From positions 21,567,896 through 21,631,895 of the forward strand of contig JAVLUZ010000154.1 of NCBI GenBank assembly GCA_036768485.1: 64,000 nucleotides of DNA. Direction: 5' to 3'. This stretch comes from Mermis nigrescens (Eukaryota; Nematoda; Enoplea; Mermithida; Mermithidae). A program made the position numbers and the translations under genes. Positions 11,369-22,895 of the stretch are shown one piece after another. The notes under the pieces were generated by a model. It saw only the letters and a program-made list of their open reading frames with translations, was not told where the DNA came from and made no database searches. Position 1 is the first letter of the stretch; each line of letters begins with the position of its first letter.

Positions 11369-12669
11369 CTAATAGTTGTGTTGATTGGTCAATTGCCGAG
11401 CAGTGGTGGCGTGGCGATCTCTACATTCATTTTTGATACAAGTGATATGATGGCAACGAGAATTGTAGCGCACACATGGGCACAATGGGTTGCAGGGTAC
11501 ACAAACAGTTGTCGGAATACTAAAATCGGTTTGGCGGACGAATTGATAGGAACTCGGATTGCTGGTTGGCAAACGAATCGATGCAGGTTGATGTCTTTCT
11601 TCTTCCATATGGCGGCGATGCAAAATAGCTTGCGTTTCCACAGATAAATCAATATTGAAGCGATGCAATTTTAGCGGCAACTCATTTGAGGCCAGTTTTG
11701 GCACTCTACGATTTAGGGAGACATTGGTGGCTGGAGTCGCCAAACTAGACATGTTGCCAGCGGTTTGTTGGGCGCGAATTTGGGCCAAAATCTTAGGTAG
11801 AGGAATGTCAAGAAAACCTTGGATTTGTTGATGTGAGGTGTATCGAGGAAACTCAATTGAGCAAATGATAGTCGGATCGGTACACAAACAAATTAATTGA
11901 ATTCGCTCATGCACTGAAAATGAATCCATCATATTTGTGATGATTTCTGGAAATTCGGCAAAGACTTTGCTTGGAAACGGAGTGTAGATGTGTTCTGTGA
12001 ACGTAGATAAGATCATATGCCAAAGTTGTTCTACCATGCGCCAAGCAATTTTAGGTTCGTGATACCAGACTAGGAATTGATTTTACCTGATATCCAGAAA
12101 CTCTAGCAGCAATGGCGCAGACTGACATTAGCTGCTTGGAATGATGGATTAAATTGGAACGTAGACTCATATTCGGCGATCAATTTGCTCATAGCTTCAG
12201 AAATATCAACCATTTGACATATAGTCAGCGCCAAAGGGGGGGTTATGGTCAGGGGAGTTGCTAGACAATGCGGAAAAAATTCTGCTGGAATTTTATAGCT
12301 TGCACGACGCTCGATTTCTGGCGGTGCTTGTAGCATTGGATGATTGGCGATGAATTCTAGGCCTACTTCATAGACCATGGGGCCAGTTGTGACATAAAAT
12401 CGGGTGTGACGAAGCTTGTAGTCTTAGCAGAATAAACGATGATGATGAGTCATTTTGACAATTTTAGGCATTGTTGAAGCGATGCATATCTCCAACAATT
12501 CTTTGAACGTTGGTGGGGGTTGGGAAAACGTGACTGATGGCAACACTTGTTGCGTTTCTGCACAAACCGGATGCGTGACTTGCACATCTGGGTTTACACG
12601 TTGCTCCTTTTTCTCTGTTTCTGAGAGCAATTCAATGCAATGACCATTGGCAAAAGCACAATTTCTCAA
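11369..12669 (-). pseudogene. Unassigned region downstream of the protease in the retrotransposon
   Basis: The first part (12669-12103) stays in one frame interrupted by a single TAA at 12424-12426. The last part (12037-11369) is in another frame. It directly continues the protease: near 12660 the protease frame shifts into this one without a gap. I recognise no reverse transcriptase, RNase H, integrase or chromodomain motif; no YxDD, HHCC or DDE pattern can be placed. Leu/Pro/Thr-rich stretches such as LTITPPLALTICQMVDISEA are visible. This may be a replacement for pol in a non-autonomous lineage, or a gag-like C-terminal extension. Frameshifts and a stop show this copy is not functional. 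Confidence 0.55.
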
Positions 12670-13144
12670 CGGTATTTACAAAAAGCATTGCTTGTTTGCA
12701 AAAATCGAAACCAAGAAGGTCATCTTCTGGTAAATCATCAATGATAGAGACGATAGCCGGTGTAGTTTGCTCGGCGATCATAATTTGCATTAAATAGGTG
12801 AAACGCACAGTGACTGCCGTTTTTCCGATTCCTTGCACAACCTTAGCTACTTGCTTTGGTGGTAAGTTGAAACCTAAGCGCAGAAAAGCGCTCATGGTCA
12901 TCATTGTAATTTGGGCTCCTGTGTCTATCAAAGCAGACGGTTTCCCACCATTAATTTGAGATACGATGGTAGGCAAATTTGTAGATGCATGACTAACTGA
13001 TGGGGTGTTAGCTATATCATTATGTGTGACGTGCCAATTCAACTTTTTGTAGACAGTTAATTGCTTCTGTGAGCGATGATGTTCTTTGAGAAAAGCTTGG
13101 GACACAAAAATGTGTTCCGAATTGTCGGAAGTTGAAACAGACAA
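12632..13144 (-). pseudogene. Retropepsin (aspartic protease) of the retrotransposon
   Basis: Around residue 75 the frame has SALIDTGAQITMM, the catalytic D-T-G-A loop followed by the hydrophobic strand, and about 75 residues later DDLLGFDFC, matching the ILGxDxL flap-side motif of retropepsins. The spacing fits one dimerising retroviral-type subunit. It lies between the gag knuckle and the unassigned frame, in a different frame from gag. An N-terminal spacer of about 60 residues precedes the domain. The domain itself is uninterrupted, unlike gag and the following region. Confidence 0.85.
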
Positions 13145-13179
13145 AGTAAAGACATTTTCGTTATTATTATTTGATTGGG

Positions 13180-15363
13180 TCAGAAGCAGTGGGGGAACAT
13201 AACGGTGGGTGTGGAAGATACTGAGTACGTGACTGCCGGGGCATTGGAAGGCATCAGTTGCTGAGGAAATTGTCGATATGCATTATTAGGCTGGCGATAA
13301 TTCTGAAAATGTTCTGCAAAACGATTGTTTGCATATACATTTCTGTCATTGTCGTAATATTGCATATTACTGTATGAATTACGGTAGTTTGGGCAATTAC
13401 CATAATTTTGTCAAAAATCATTATTACTTTGGTGCCAAAAATCTTGGCAGGCGTCGTAATTCTGAAACATACACAATGGCTTAGATTGACTACATTGATG
13501 AAACGCGTACTCACTGGATTTGTGAGCTTCGCTGTTACAGTAACTGTGGTCTTTGTTTTGCGGGCGCCAAAAACATTCATCTCTGGTGTGGCCTATGTGT
13601 TTACAATAAACACAGTATGGTTGCGTTGACACATTTGATGTCTCCGGACGCACTTGTCGAAAAGATGCAGATTGGCAGGGGTCTCATTCTGACGATACGT
13701 TGAACAACAAAAATTATTTTTTGGCAACACGCTACTAGATACTGCAGCGGCTGTTGCTGGTAAATACGGGGTAGGCTGCTCAACTGAAGCATACTGTAGG
13801 TTTGCAAACTCTATACAACACACAGCATGAGGATAATCTTGTAGCGGCGCTTCAGGCGCTCTATTGTAAGCTTCTTTCGCGATTTCTTGATTCATCCCTT
13901 TTCTGAGCTGATGACGAAGCATTTTGTCGAAAGCTATTGAGTCAACTTGGATTTCAGGTTGAGCACAAATGAGATCTTCGCGTAGAGCCAAAAAATATGC
14001 ATTTACAGACTCCGATGGGAGCTGTTTGTGCTCAAGAAATCTATCAAACAACGTATCTGTGTCTATTGGATGAAACTCTGCAATTAATGCTTGTTTTGTG
14101 TCTTCATATGATTGACGAATGTTGTTGGGTAGGAACAAAACAGTTGAGTCGTATAGGTATCGAAAAAAGATGGCAACAAATCAAGACACAATCTTTCATC
14201 AATTCTATAGCCATTTGCTAATTGCACAAGTTTGTGAAAAAATATATGAATGTCCGTTTTTTCACCTTGGACAAACTTTTTATTGGCTATCGTGAAATGA
14301 ATTTGTTGCGAAAATGGACCTCTATTCATAGAGTCAGCTAGGTAGCGGATACCTGTATTTGATGAGCTATCAGACGACGTATCACAATGGTGACGCCGTG
14401 AATGTTGTGAATGGGATCTATGATGCCTAGGACTTTCCGGCAGAGAGTCAGTATCTTGGTCTGGATAATCAACTCTTCGGTTCTGCTGATTCTGAGTTGG
14501 TATCTGATCCGGTGGGATTGGTGCACCTGTATTTGGCACAAAAATTTGATTTTGCGGAATATGCATCACATGAAGTGACGGTAGTTCAGCATTTACGGGA
14601 TTAGCCAGATTCGGGGCTGGCGGAACAGCTAGCAAAACGAACTGTACTTGTGGAGATGGTACAACATTTGCAAAACGAGTTAAATGTTGCTGCTCAGCGT
14701 TTACAGCGATGGTGGGACGCGTTGAACGCGACGCAATTTGTTGATTCGGACGCACTGAGGCTGACAAGCGACGGACAGGCATTGACGTTGCAAGCTGCAC
14801 ATGTGAATCTGAGTCAGCATTTGCAAAACGAGCTAAATGCTGCTGGTTCGCGTTTGCAGTGACGGTGGGAGCCAGTTGTGGCTCAGTAGGCTGCAAAACA
14901 GGGTCTGCAGAGTTTGCATTCTGCTGTTGTGCATGCACATGTTCAACAGCTATACGTTTGAGACGACTTTCCAATTCTTGCGTATGAGCAAGCATTGCAT
15001 TCAAAAGATTATCTGAATTGCAATTTTTAGTTATCCGATTCATGTTCGTGTCGGAAACCGATCGTTGAGGATTTGGAATCGTAGTTTCGTTCAAAATTTG
15101 GCAAAGAGTGATATTGTTGTTGTTTTCAACTTGGTTGGCTTGCGGAGAGTCAACACTTGTGTCCTGATTTTGGACACTGAGCGTCTGATTTGCATTCACA
15201 ATGCTATCAGCGCTTGCACACTTTTGTGCATTGGCGCTATGATCTGAATCTGAGTCATTTGACGAATTTCGAGAGGATTTCTGGGTACTAGCCTGCTTAG
15301 GCGACTTATCCGGGTTTTCTTCCCCATTTTAGCCATTTTTCCGGCTTCTTTCTTCCCTGACAT
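13180..15363 (-). pseudogene. gag of the retrotransposon (broken by frameshifts)
   Basis: Read on the minus strand, the first in-context ATG is at 15363-15361 (MSGKKEAGK...). A shift near the CCCC run at 15322-15325 moves into the long frame 15199-14084, rich in Gln, Asn, Ser and Pro. A second shift near 14150 leads into 14138-13593, with SYEDTKQALIAEF and LEHKQLPSESVNAYFLALR, matching the helical Retrotrans_gag core (L.Q...ESV.xY). A third shift leads into 13653-13411, which contains a zinc knuckle CVYCKHIGHTRDEC (C-x2-C-x4-H-x4-C). A Gln/Asn/Tyr-rich tail follows to 13180. At least three frameshifts make this copy dead; a closely related active copy may exist elsewhere. Confidence 0.82.
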
Positions 15364-15576
15364 GGCACACACTAGAGATTATGATCAGGACAACAAATTT
15401 TTGTCACAAACCCAATTTTTGACAAGAAAAAATATGCTTACAAAAACAATAGAGTTAAAAAATACACACGAACAGTAAAATGTAAAGAATGCACACAAAC
15501 ATAATAAGATCACACAAAGTGGAATAATTTTTGAAAATTTCAGGCAGAAATATAAACAATGTTAGCTCAGCCGGTC

Positions 15577-15594
15577 GTTGTAAATGACCTCCAA
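15577..15594 (-). other. Candidate primer-binding site
   Basis: On the minus strand TTGGAGGTCATTTACAAC follows the last base of the 5' LTR; TGG complements the CCA end of a tRNA. I cannot name the tRNA from memory. Confidence 0.45.
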
Positions 15595-16824
15595 TGTAAA
15601 CGTAGCATGAATGCTACGCTACAAGCTTACTTAACCCAACTACCTTGGCTTATATGCTCACACGGGGGTTCTCGCCCTTCTTAGGGGTCGATCACCAGCC
15701 GGCGACTCAGGGGTAAGCGACCCGGCCTGTTCAGGGTAGCCCGGCCCTCTAAGCACGCACCTTGTGAAACTTACTTACTTAACCCCTTTGATATTAAGTA
15801 CCTAATTAATGTAAGTTCCTCCGAAACCTGAATGAGGGCTCAAAAAGATTATTATTTAAGTTGTTTTGGGACCAAATTTCGGTGCTTGAAAATATTGAGG
15901 GTTCCTAATGTATAGTGTAGCACAAGGACAGAATTCAACAGCACGGGAATTCGAACCTAGCCCAATCAAAGTTCAATAAATTAATAATTTTCACAATATT
16001 TTTGGACAGAAAAATTATGAAGCAATTAAAAAGCGACAGCATGGAGGATACATGCTGCTGACTGTTGTGTTATGCTAATCGGTTAAAATCAAACAATATA
16101 TTTAACAAGGGCACAAAGCCCCGCCAAAGGCATACAATAAATGCCAAATTGGCGCACACAAAATAACAAAACAAAGCGTAGGGGCGAAAAGAACACCTGC
16201 CCACTACGCTGGAAACTACGACGAGTTCTGCAGCCAAGCAGAAAAAAGGGCACAGCACAGATGGGCTGGCGAAAAAACTGAGTCGAAAAGACTTATGAAA
16301 ATCGTAAGAAGTGCCGAACTGCCGTAATAATGCCTAAAACTGTGCTCGCACGCACTTTTAAATGAGACAGGTGTAGACAGACGAACAAAGAATCACTGAA
16401 TGGATCTACGAATATGACAATAGGCCTCTGGGCAAAAGCTTATGGTAAAGGAATGTACAGACGAGATAGGCACTAATATGAAACACACACATATGACTTT
16501 AAGTACACGTAAGATATGATAACACACATACCAATTTGTACTCAAGTCGCATTAAGCCCGAGTGCCCATTTTCTTATCCCGGATTTTGATTGAAAATATG
16601 TATGGGAAAGGAAATGAAAATATGATAATTTTTAGGGAAAGGTGGTCCCGGGCGAGCCGCTCAAGCATTGCGCTTAACGGTCACGTAAGTGCGTATGGAA
16701 ATTGAGCACAAAATTGTACATCTGGGCAAATCAGTTGTAGGTACGTAGGTACATCGTAGTGCAAAACAAATGGAATTTCGCGTTGAACCAACGTGGCAAA
16801 ACGGCGTGTAGAGGGATCTCTACA
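15595..16824 (-). repeat. 5' LTR of the retrotransposon
   Basis: Partner of 9093-10325. On the plus strand it runs from TGTAAACG to GATCTCTACA. Compared with its partner it has many substitutions and a few small deletions (for example around 16360-16380). Confidence 0.92.
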
Positions 16825-16858
16825 GAAAGAAATGTCCGTAATACACATATGTTATGAA

Positions 16859-18162
16859 TAGAGACCGGATTTTTAAGTGCAAAAAAAGTTAGATTAGGTG
16901 CAAAAAAAGGTGCGAAAAATTCATCAATTAGGTGCAGAATTAGGTGCATATATTATTGGAAATCCACATGCTAAGAGCGCTTTTACTCAAGCAAAACCTT
17001 GTTAAATGCGTATATTATTGGCCCATCACTTGCAAAAAACACTTTTACTCGAACAAAAGCTTATTAAATGCGATAATATTGTACATTTTGATGTTGTCAA
17101 ATGTCAGGTTTTTGCGGCAATCGGATAAGATTAATTTATAGAGTGAAAAAGATCGCTCGACGTCCACAGAAGCGAGGGGTGCAAATAGCGTCTTCAGTCT
17201 TTTATCATTATTCGTTTCACTGACAAAAGCTTCAACGTCTGGATTTCTTTGTATACTTCCGCGGAATTTTTCCAAGATCGATCCATCCAGAAATGCCGAC
17301 ACGTCTTAATACGTGCCTGTGGGAGGGGCGGGTGAGGGAGGAGGGAATAATTTACTGAAATTAGATCAGAAAAAAAGATTAGCCTATCAATTCTGTTTAA
17401 AAGAGGTAGGTACCATAGGCCGATTTTTGCTGAAAAAACTTTACTATATCCACTTTTTAATTCAAAAAAATTACTATACCCTACCCTCCCTAAGAGTTTG
17501 ACCTCCAGCGTGTGTGAAAACAGCTACTAATAAAAGTTGTAAGCAATCCATGCAGCAACATCGGCTTCGATGGCTTTCCATTAAATTGTCCAAACCAGTA
17601 TGTTCAGCACACTGTTTTGCATCCGTTGTTTCGTCCAAAACAAAATACACCGGATTATCGCCTATCAACCATTTAATCTCCTTAATCGTTCAATCGTAAA
17701 TTGGCAAAACATAATTCTTACGCAGGGTTCTTTCATCAGAAATTGTGCGGTTGGTATATTTTTCAAGAAAATTTTTCATAGGCACTGACTGAATTAATCT
17801 TAAACAGAGGAACACCATTCAATTTACAGTTCCCAACTTTCGGCATGTTGCCAAAAACAGAATTATGCACCCGCGCTCGCTCAACAGAGTATACGCCATG
17901 TACCATCTTCAGTGACTGTGCTAAATTTGAAAAACATGCGTAAAATGTGTAACTTGTGAGCTAAATTATTGAGTTTCAGGTGCAAAATTGACAAAAGTCG
18001 AGATTAGGTGCAATTAGGTGCGCAAATCCTATTTTAGGTGCAATTAAGTGCAACAAACCATTGACTATATGCTTCAAAAACACTGTTTTTATGCTTTTCT
18101 AGCATTCTCCTGTCAAGGCAGGTCAAAAAATAAAAAGGTGCAGCACCTAAAAATCCGGTCTC
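16859..18162 (-). pseudogene. hAT transposon remnant
   Basis: The ends are inverted: GAGACCGGATTTTTAAGTGC at 16861 and, reading inward from the other side, GAGACCGGATTTTTAGGTGC at 18162. Both subterminal regions carry repeated AGGTGCA motifs. On the minus strand, 17668-17474 encodes NPVYFVLDETTD, matching the catalytic-aspartate segment of hAT transposases. Downstream, 17302-17045 encodes FAPLASVDVERSFSLYK and NLTFDNIKMYNII, the C-terminal dimerisation region. Most of the transposase between and before these is missing or frame-broken. No 8-base target duplication is evident. It sits directly beside the retrotransposon LTR. Confidence 0.82.
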
Positions 18163-18440
18163 CAGCATAGGTGGGCAGCACCAAAATTCTGGGGGGGTGA
18201 AAAAATTTCTGGGGGGGGGGTGAAAAAATTTTTAAAGGTCAAAAATGGCCTTAAAAATGGTGGTATGGCGAAAAAACACCATTTTTCGACGTTTCTCATC
18301 AAGCTCTATCCAATGGCATCAAAAAATTGATAAAAAAGCAAAAAAAATTTTTCTGGGGGGTATTTTGATTTCTGAAGGGGTATTTCAACTTCTGGGGGGT
18401 GCATACCCCCCCCAAACCCCCCCCCACGCCCATGTGTGGT
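18163..18440 (+). mobile_element. GTGGGCAGCA family short element
   Basis: Close copy of 8330-8605, starting at GTGGGCAGCACCAAAATTCTG, sharing ATGGTGGTATGGCG and TTTTCGACGTTTCTCAT, and ending GCATACCCCCC...CGCCCATGTGTG. Non-coding. Confidence 0.72.
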
Positions 18441-18522
18441 CTCTAATCCTATTCAGCCTTGATTGGAGAATTCTTCTTTTATCATGTATTCTTCTTACAA
18501 AATAGGAATGTATGTACATCTA

Positions 18523-19525
18523 TGTAGATAGTGTATTTACACGAGACTCGCGTTTTTGAGTTCGCCAGTTTTGACCGTTACAAAAAAGACCCATTATTCG
18601 CAAAGTTACAAACGTTTACGTTGTTTCGAATTTGGCACACTTGCCAAAAAAAGTTGCAAATATTTGTTTCCTTCACAAAGTTACGAAGGTTTACATTATC
18701 CGTTTCGAATTTGGCACGCTTGCCAAAATAGGTTGCAAATATTCGTTTCCGGACCATGATATTGTCCCTGAGAAAGCAAGGAGATCCGCCTACATCGCCT
18801 AGATTGGTCTCCTTAGCAAAGTCATGCATGCACCTTCGAGGTACGCCACGTGAGCTAAGCCTGCAGATTCACACACTTTTACATTAAAAACATGAGCAAT
18901 GTGACCACTAATCCCGTTAAGCCTGTGTTGAGATCCGAAAAAATCAAGATTGTATTAAGACGCCATCTATCTAAATTCTATTGGTTATTTTAAAATTACG
19001 TGTATCAAACTTCAATGTCATGAGAATTTTGAGTTTCTAGAATATTCTTGTAGTTGGACTGTTGTTGGTTTTGCCTCTTGCCGTGTACAGCCCGGCATGA
19101 CTGACTGGCCTAGAGCTCTTTATTGTTGTTGTATTCAATGTTCAATATGCTACTAGGAACCAAGAACATTTCAAGATCGATATACTCCGCAAAAATAAGT
19201 TACATAACAGCTTGAGAATTTTATTGGGTTTTTGATCCCAAAAGGTCAACTGACCTTGCGTCTAAGTCCGGGTTTACTCACTCCTGTGCTAGGTAGAGCG
19301 TAGCAGCCAAAATCTCCATTAGATACCGGTCAGCAAGTTTAGGACCGAGGAGATTGAGGCCGTAAGTCTTCAAGGGTCTTGTGGTTGATTAAGGCGTTTC
19401 ACCCTAGCAACCTGACCAGCGCTAAGGTTAGCCAGGTACTTAAGTAAGCCCCGTAGGTACGTTTATCTGTCACTGTCTAGGTAGCTATGTAATTTAGCTA
19501 TCCGACAGAGGCCGCTAGACTTACA
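18523..19525 (+). repeat. Solo LTR of a second LTR family
   Basis: It starts TGTAGATAGTGTATTTACACG and ends AGACTTACA, the TG...CA structure of an LTR. It shares its start, AGATCCGAAAAA...TC, TAGAGCTCTTT.TTGTTGTTG, GACCAGCGCTA and TAAGCCCCG.AGGTAC blocks with 27933-29163, and in inverse with 20855-21330. It contains an internal direct repeat of about 80 bases (18597-18670 and 18676-18751, with TTCGAATTTGGCAC.CTTGCCAAAA). Flanking 4-mers TCTA and TATA differ by one base. Confidence 0.72.
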
Positions 19526-20354
19526 TATATATGCAACAAACAATGAATCTGCAATCCTATTATTTACGTAATATTCAAGGTTTACGAGTTCTACATATAA
19601 GATTTTCGTAATATTAAGACTATGTATATTAAAAGTAAGTAAACATTAAAACCGAACTATAACTGTAGCTGACCTCTTATATTATTACACAACTTATTCT
19701 GCCCAATTGGCTCATTTGTCCTAACAGAGTTGCGGAGGAGGACTTCAAAATCGGAGCACACTAATAAGGACATTGAATGTTCAAGCAACTTGATGCACTT
19801 TAAAAAATACATAGTATTTTAAAAAACGGAACTCGTTTGTAGGTAGTTAAGGTACCTTACCACCTAATACTTTAAAGAGAAATGGCATTTTATTTCATAT
19901 TTGGACTTTCTCGCGCGCCTGCGCATAAGTGGCGGATCTAGGATTTTCCTGAGGGAAGGCAGTATCCCAACTTTTCCAAAAACAGTCATACATAGGTCCA
20001 AAAATTTGCCCTTAACGCGCGAAAGCGCGTTTTTTCGGTGTTGTATACTTTAATATAAAATCACTTTTGACGCAATTTTTTCTTTGATATTTTTGAATTT
20101 TAGACAATTTTGTGCGAAAAAAATCATTACTTTCCTTGACTTTAACAAAAATCTGGCGCTAAGCGCCGGAAAATTTGTGAAATCAAGGCGGATAGACGAC
20201 TAGAAGCACACTGCTTGATTTCCTGTATTTTATAGCATTTAATGCGAAACATCGAAATTTTCAATTGAAAATAGAAGAAAACTATGCAAAAATAGATGTT
20301 TCTGCTGTTAAAATTGTTTTGAAACCTATATGAACAGAAAATGGCTTCCGGGCA
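19526..20354. other. No gene; scattered repeat relics
   Basis: It holds a GCGCGAAAGCGCG hairpin near 20016 and GGCGCTAAGCGCC near 20156, members of the short hairpin family described below. A GTGGCGGATCTAGGATTTTCCTGAGG stretch near 19931 looks like the end of an old element. Confidence 0.5.
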
Positions 20355-20795
20355 GTGTTTTTTTGTACAAGGTCCTGTCCCTAAAAGTCTTTGTACATTT
20401 TGTACACACAAAGTTTCAGGTACCATGATATACATAGTATGGTAGCGAGTTTAGTGTGGTAAAAACATAGTTATTCGACCTTTGGTAGTATATTTTGGCT
20501 AATTACCGAGTTTATGAGGGCAAAAATCAGTAAGAATCGTCTTAAAACGGCGCGAAGCGCCAAAAAATGACATTTTCCTTTTCAAAATGCGATTTCTGCT
20601 ATTATAAAGATATACACAAGTAGGACACACAATTACTCATTTCGGCGCGAAGCGCCAAAAATTTTTGCGAATTTTAGACCTTTTTTGCAGTTGTTGTCTT
20701 CCCAAAATCTTTGTACATGTACATAAACGGTCCTGAAAAGTCTTTGTACACCGGGAAAAATCTTTGCCGAATACAAAAAAACCGTGCTTCCAGGT
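20355..20795 (+). mobile_element. Short element with TTTTTTTGTACA ends, copy 1
   Basis: It begins CAGTGTTTTTTTGTACAAGG and ends GAATACAAAAAAACCGTG, so the ends are inverted. The interior matches 63045-63455 over its length (TTTAGTGTGGTAAAAACATAGTT, CGGCGCGAAGCGCC twice, TCTTTGCCGAATACAAAAAAACC). Non-coding. Confidence 0.75.
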
Positions 20796-20854
20796 CGCCA
20801 AGAAAGTAAATAAATCTCATCAATAGGTATGTGAGTATAGTAGGTGTTGGCGGG

Positions 20855-21330
20855 TGGGTAATTGCGGTATGTACAGATATCTAAACGGAGAGCATGCCAT
20901 CCGTGGAGATACCACATACAACTACCTGACTATACGTACCTTCGACTTATTTAAGTACCTGGCTAACCTTAGCGCCTGGTCAGGTTGCTACGGCGATTCG
21001 CCGTTATTCAACCACTTGACTCTCAATCAACTTATGATGACCTAACAAATCCTTGGACCTAGATTTGTTCATACTTAAGGAGATTTTGGCAGCTACGCCC
21101 TAAATTCCTAACGCAGCAATAATTAAGTAACGCCTGGAATTTGGGACCAAAATAATTATTATTATCGCGAAAGATTTGAGAGCTTGTTTTCGCAAAATAC
21201 CTATGGCGAAAACTATTCGTTTTTCGGCTTCAAAAAGCACAATGGACTATAAACACAACAACACAGAGCTCTAACCCGGGCAGTCATCCTTTATAAAAAT
21301 TATGTAATAATTCTTATGATTTTAGATCGA
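20855..21330 (-). repeat. Truncated solo LTR of the second family, inverted
   Basis: The reverse complement of this stretch matches the central and 3' parts of 18523-19525 and 27933-29163: GACCAGGCGCTAAGG, AGTACCTAAATAAG-like text, and CCCGGGTTAGAGCTC. The outer ends are not found; the right side approaches the assembly gap. Confidence 0.6.
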
Positions 21331-21487
21331 AAAGTTGGATGATAGCATTTTTGATAAAGTGAAAAACTAAAAGGTAAGTCACCTGACTTTTACGACGAAT
21401 AATCAAATTAGACCAAGTCCGAAGCTGCCTGCAGTATAATGCACTCTTGGGCAACTAAATTGCTGTAACTACGAGAGTTACATGTTG

Positions 21488-21587
21488 NNNNNNNNNNNNN
21501 NNNNNNNNNNNNNNNNNNNNNNNNNNNNNNNNNNNNNNNNNNNNNNNNNNNNNNNNNNNNNNNNNNNNNNNNNNNNNNNNNNNNNNN
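21488..21587. other. Assembly gap (100 N)
   Basis: Exactly 100 unresolved bases, typical of a fixed-length scaffold gap. Sequence on either side may not be as close as the coordinates imply. Confidence 0.99.
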
Positions 21588-21984
21588 GAACATGCCTAAA
21601 TTCTTGGCCATTGAAAATCTGAATACATGTGACAGAAAATCCATTCAGCTGAAATCTTAAATTTTCGAACACTAAAATGTGGAAATCAGCAGCTCTTAAA
21701 ATTCTTGAAAATGTGCATGTGTAAGCCACACATACGCTTATGGAAGCATGAAAAATTCAATTTGCTTTTGTAAGCATCTAGGAAAATTACTTTTAGGATA
21801 GGCAGGCTTCTATCGTAATTTTTTAATTTTTTGTTTTTCTAACATTTTTAATAGATAAAGAGAACAGGAATTTTTCGGCAAAGTATACAATAATAGTTTC
21901 AATGGGGCCCCTGCTTGCATGGCTATGGACAAGGTGGTCTAATCAAGCTTTTAAATCATTTCAGTGAAAAATCTGCGAAATAGT

Positions 21985-22090
21985 GGTCGTGTCCCAACGG
22001 CTGCCACCGTCCCAACACTGCCATCGCGAGTCTCAACGTTGCCACCACGCAGTCCCAACACTTGCCACCGCGAGTTCCAGCATGCATACA
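21985..22090 (+). repeat. Minisatellite of about 22 bases, GTCCCAACACTGCCACCGCGA
   Basis: Four imperfect units (GTCCCAACGGCTGCCACC, GTCCCAACACTGCCATCGCGA and two variants). An inverted pair of the same unit (TTGGCAGTGTTGGGACTCGC, GGTGGCAGTGTTTGGAC) lies at 23000-23056, so the two arrays flank about 900 bases. Confidence 0.75.
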
Positions 22091-22129
22091 GCGAGTCACA
22101 CATGGACCTCATCGGGGGGATTGTAAACA

Positions 22130-22262
22130 TCACGTGAGCAGCAAGAAAATTCTGGGGGGAGCAGGATGAGTAAAATCGCTCAAAGTGTTACTAAAAAATA
22201 GAATTTTTTAAGGGAGGGGGTTTCAACTTTTGGGGAGGGTACAAACCCCTCACGCCCATATG
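22130..22262 (+). mobile_element. GTGGGCAGCA family, internally deleted
   Basis: Starts CACGTGAGCAGCAAGAAAATTCTGGGGGGA and ends ACCCCTCACGCCCATATG. The usual central ATGGTGGTATGGCG block is missing. Confidence 0.6.
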
Positions 22263-22724
22263 TTATTGTAAACCCCTACAAATTCAAACTCCCCTGAATC
22301 AGGCGGATCTTCCACAAACTGTGTTTTTGGCTTTTTCCTCAATGTTTGCCCCATAATATCCACTCCCAGAATTAAGTCGCTGCTCACGTGTAATTAAAAG
22401 CAATAAGTACATAACGTTCATGGATTATAATTGTGGGGTCGCCAGTAAAAGGTAGAATCAAGAACTTGTTAGATGCTAAATCTGAAAATATTTTGCGTAG
22501 TAATTCTTTGTTGCATTTATAATGTATTGTAATGTCCAAGTTGCCTAGAAAACAGAGGAATAACCAATATAGTGTGCTTATTGTGATAGTACAACTCAAA
22601 TGCGCAGTTCGCACGGACATAAATCTCACATTGAAATTTTAGAAAAATATGCTAAATTGGAGTCTTTGTCCCTTTCCACGCCGTTTTTGTATTCTGATAC
22701 CAAATACTCTAGCAGTAATTTCCT

Positions 22725-22895
22725 TCAGGACGTAGCTGGCCGTCTTATTTTGGGGAGACCAACACCAATTTTGGGGAGACTAAGCCCAAAAAATAGCACA
22801 AAATAACATTTAAAAAGTCCTATTTTTCCGATTTTTTTGAATTTAGGGGGGGGGGTCCGGACCCCCCATTCCCACCAGAGCTACGTGCCTGATTT
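22725..22895 (+). mobile_element. Short element ending GGACCCCCC...GCTACGTGCCTGATT, copy 1
   Basis: An inverted match lies at 62515-62690: ACGTAGCTGGCCGTC, GGGGAGAC.AACACCAATTTTGGGG and TTTTGTGCTATTTT blocks correspond. Partial copies occur at 42225-42330 and 63945-64000. The frame 22837-23151 is not supported. Confidence 0.65.

Larger units (their letters stand above)
9093..16824 (-). mobile_element. LTR retrotransposon with gag and protease but no visible RT/integrase
   Basis: Two direct repeats of about 1.23 kb (9093-10325 and 15595-16824) flank a 5.3-kb interior. Read on the minus strand each repeat begins TGTAGAGAT and ends TTTACA, giving TG...CA ends. A purine tract GGGGGAG abuts the 3' LTR (10326-10332) and TTGGAGGTCA abuts the 5' LTR, so both the polypurine tract and a TGG primer-binding site lie where a minus-strand element needs them. 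In order the interior encodes gag with a CCHC knuckle, a retropepsin, and about 1.3 kb of unassigned frame. No YxDD-type reverse transcriptase, RNase H or integrase motif is visible, and the 2.3 kb between protease and LTR is too short for a full pol. The LTRs differ at many positions, so it is old. Flanking 4-mers (AAAA and GAAA) are not identical. The gag/protease style suggests Ty3-like ancestry. Confidence 0.88.

Noticed and set aside
14650..14862. Plus-strand frames within 11378-14862
   Set aside because: Antisense shadows of the retrotransposon's gag and downstream frames.
15556..15594. TTAGCTCAGCCGGTCG resembling a tRNA D-arm beside the 5' LTR
   Set aside because: No T-arm or acceptor stem follows, and the stretch is better read as the primer-binding region of the retrotransposon.
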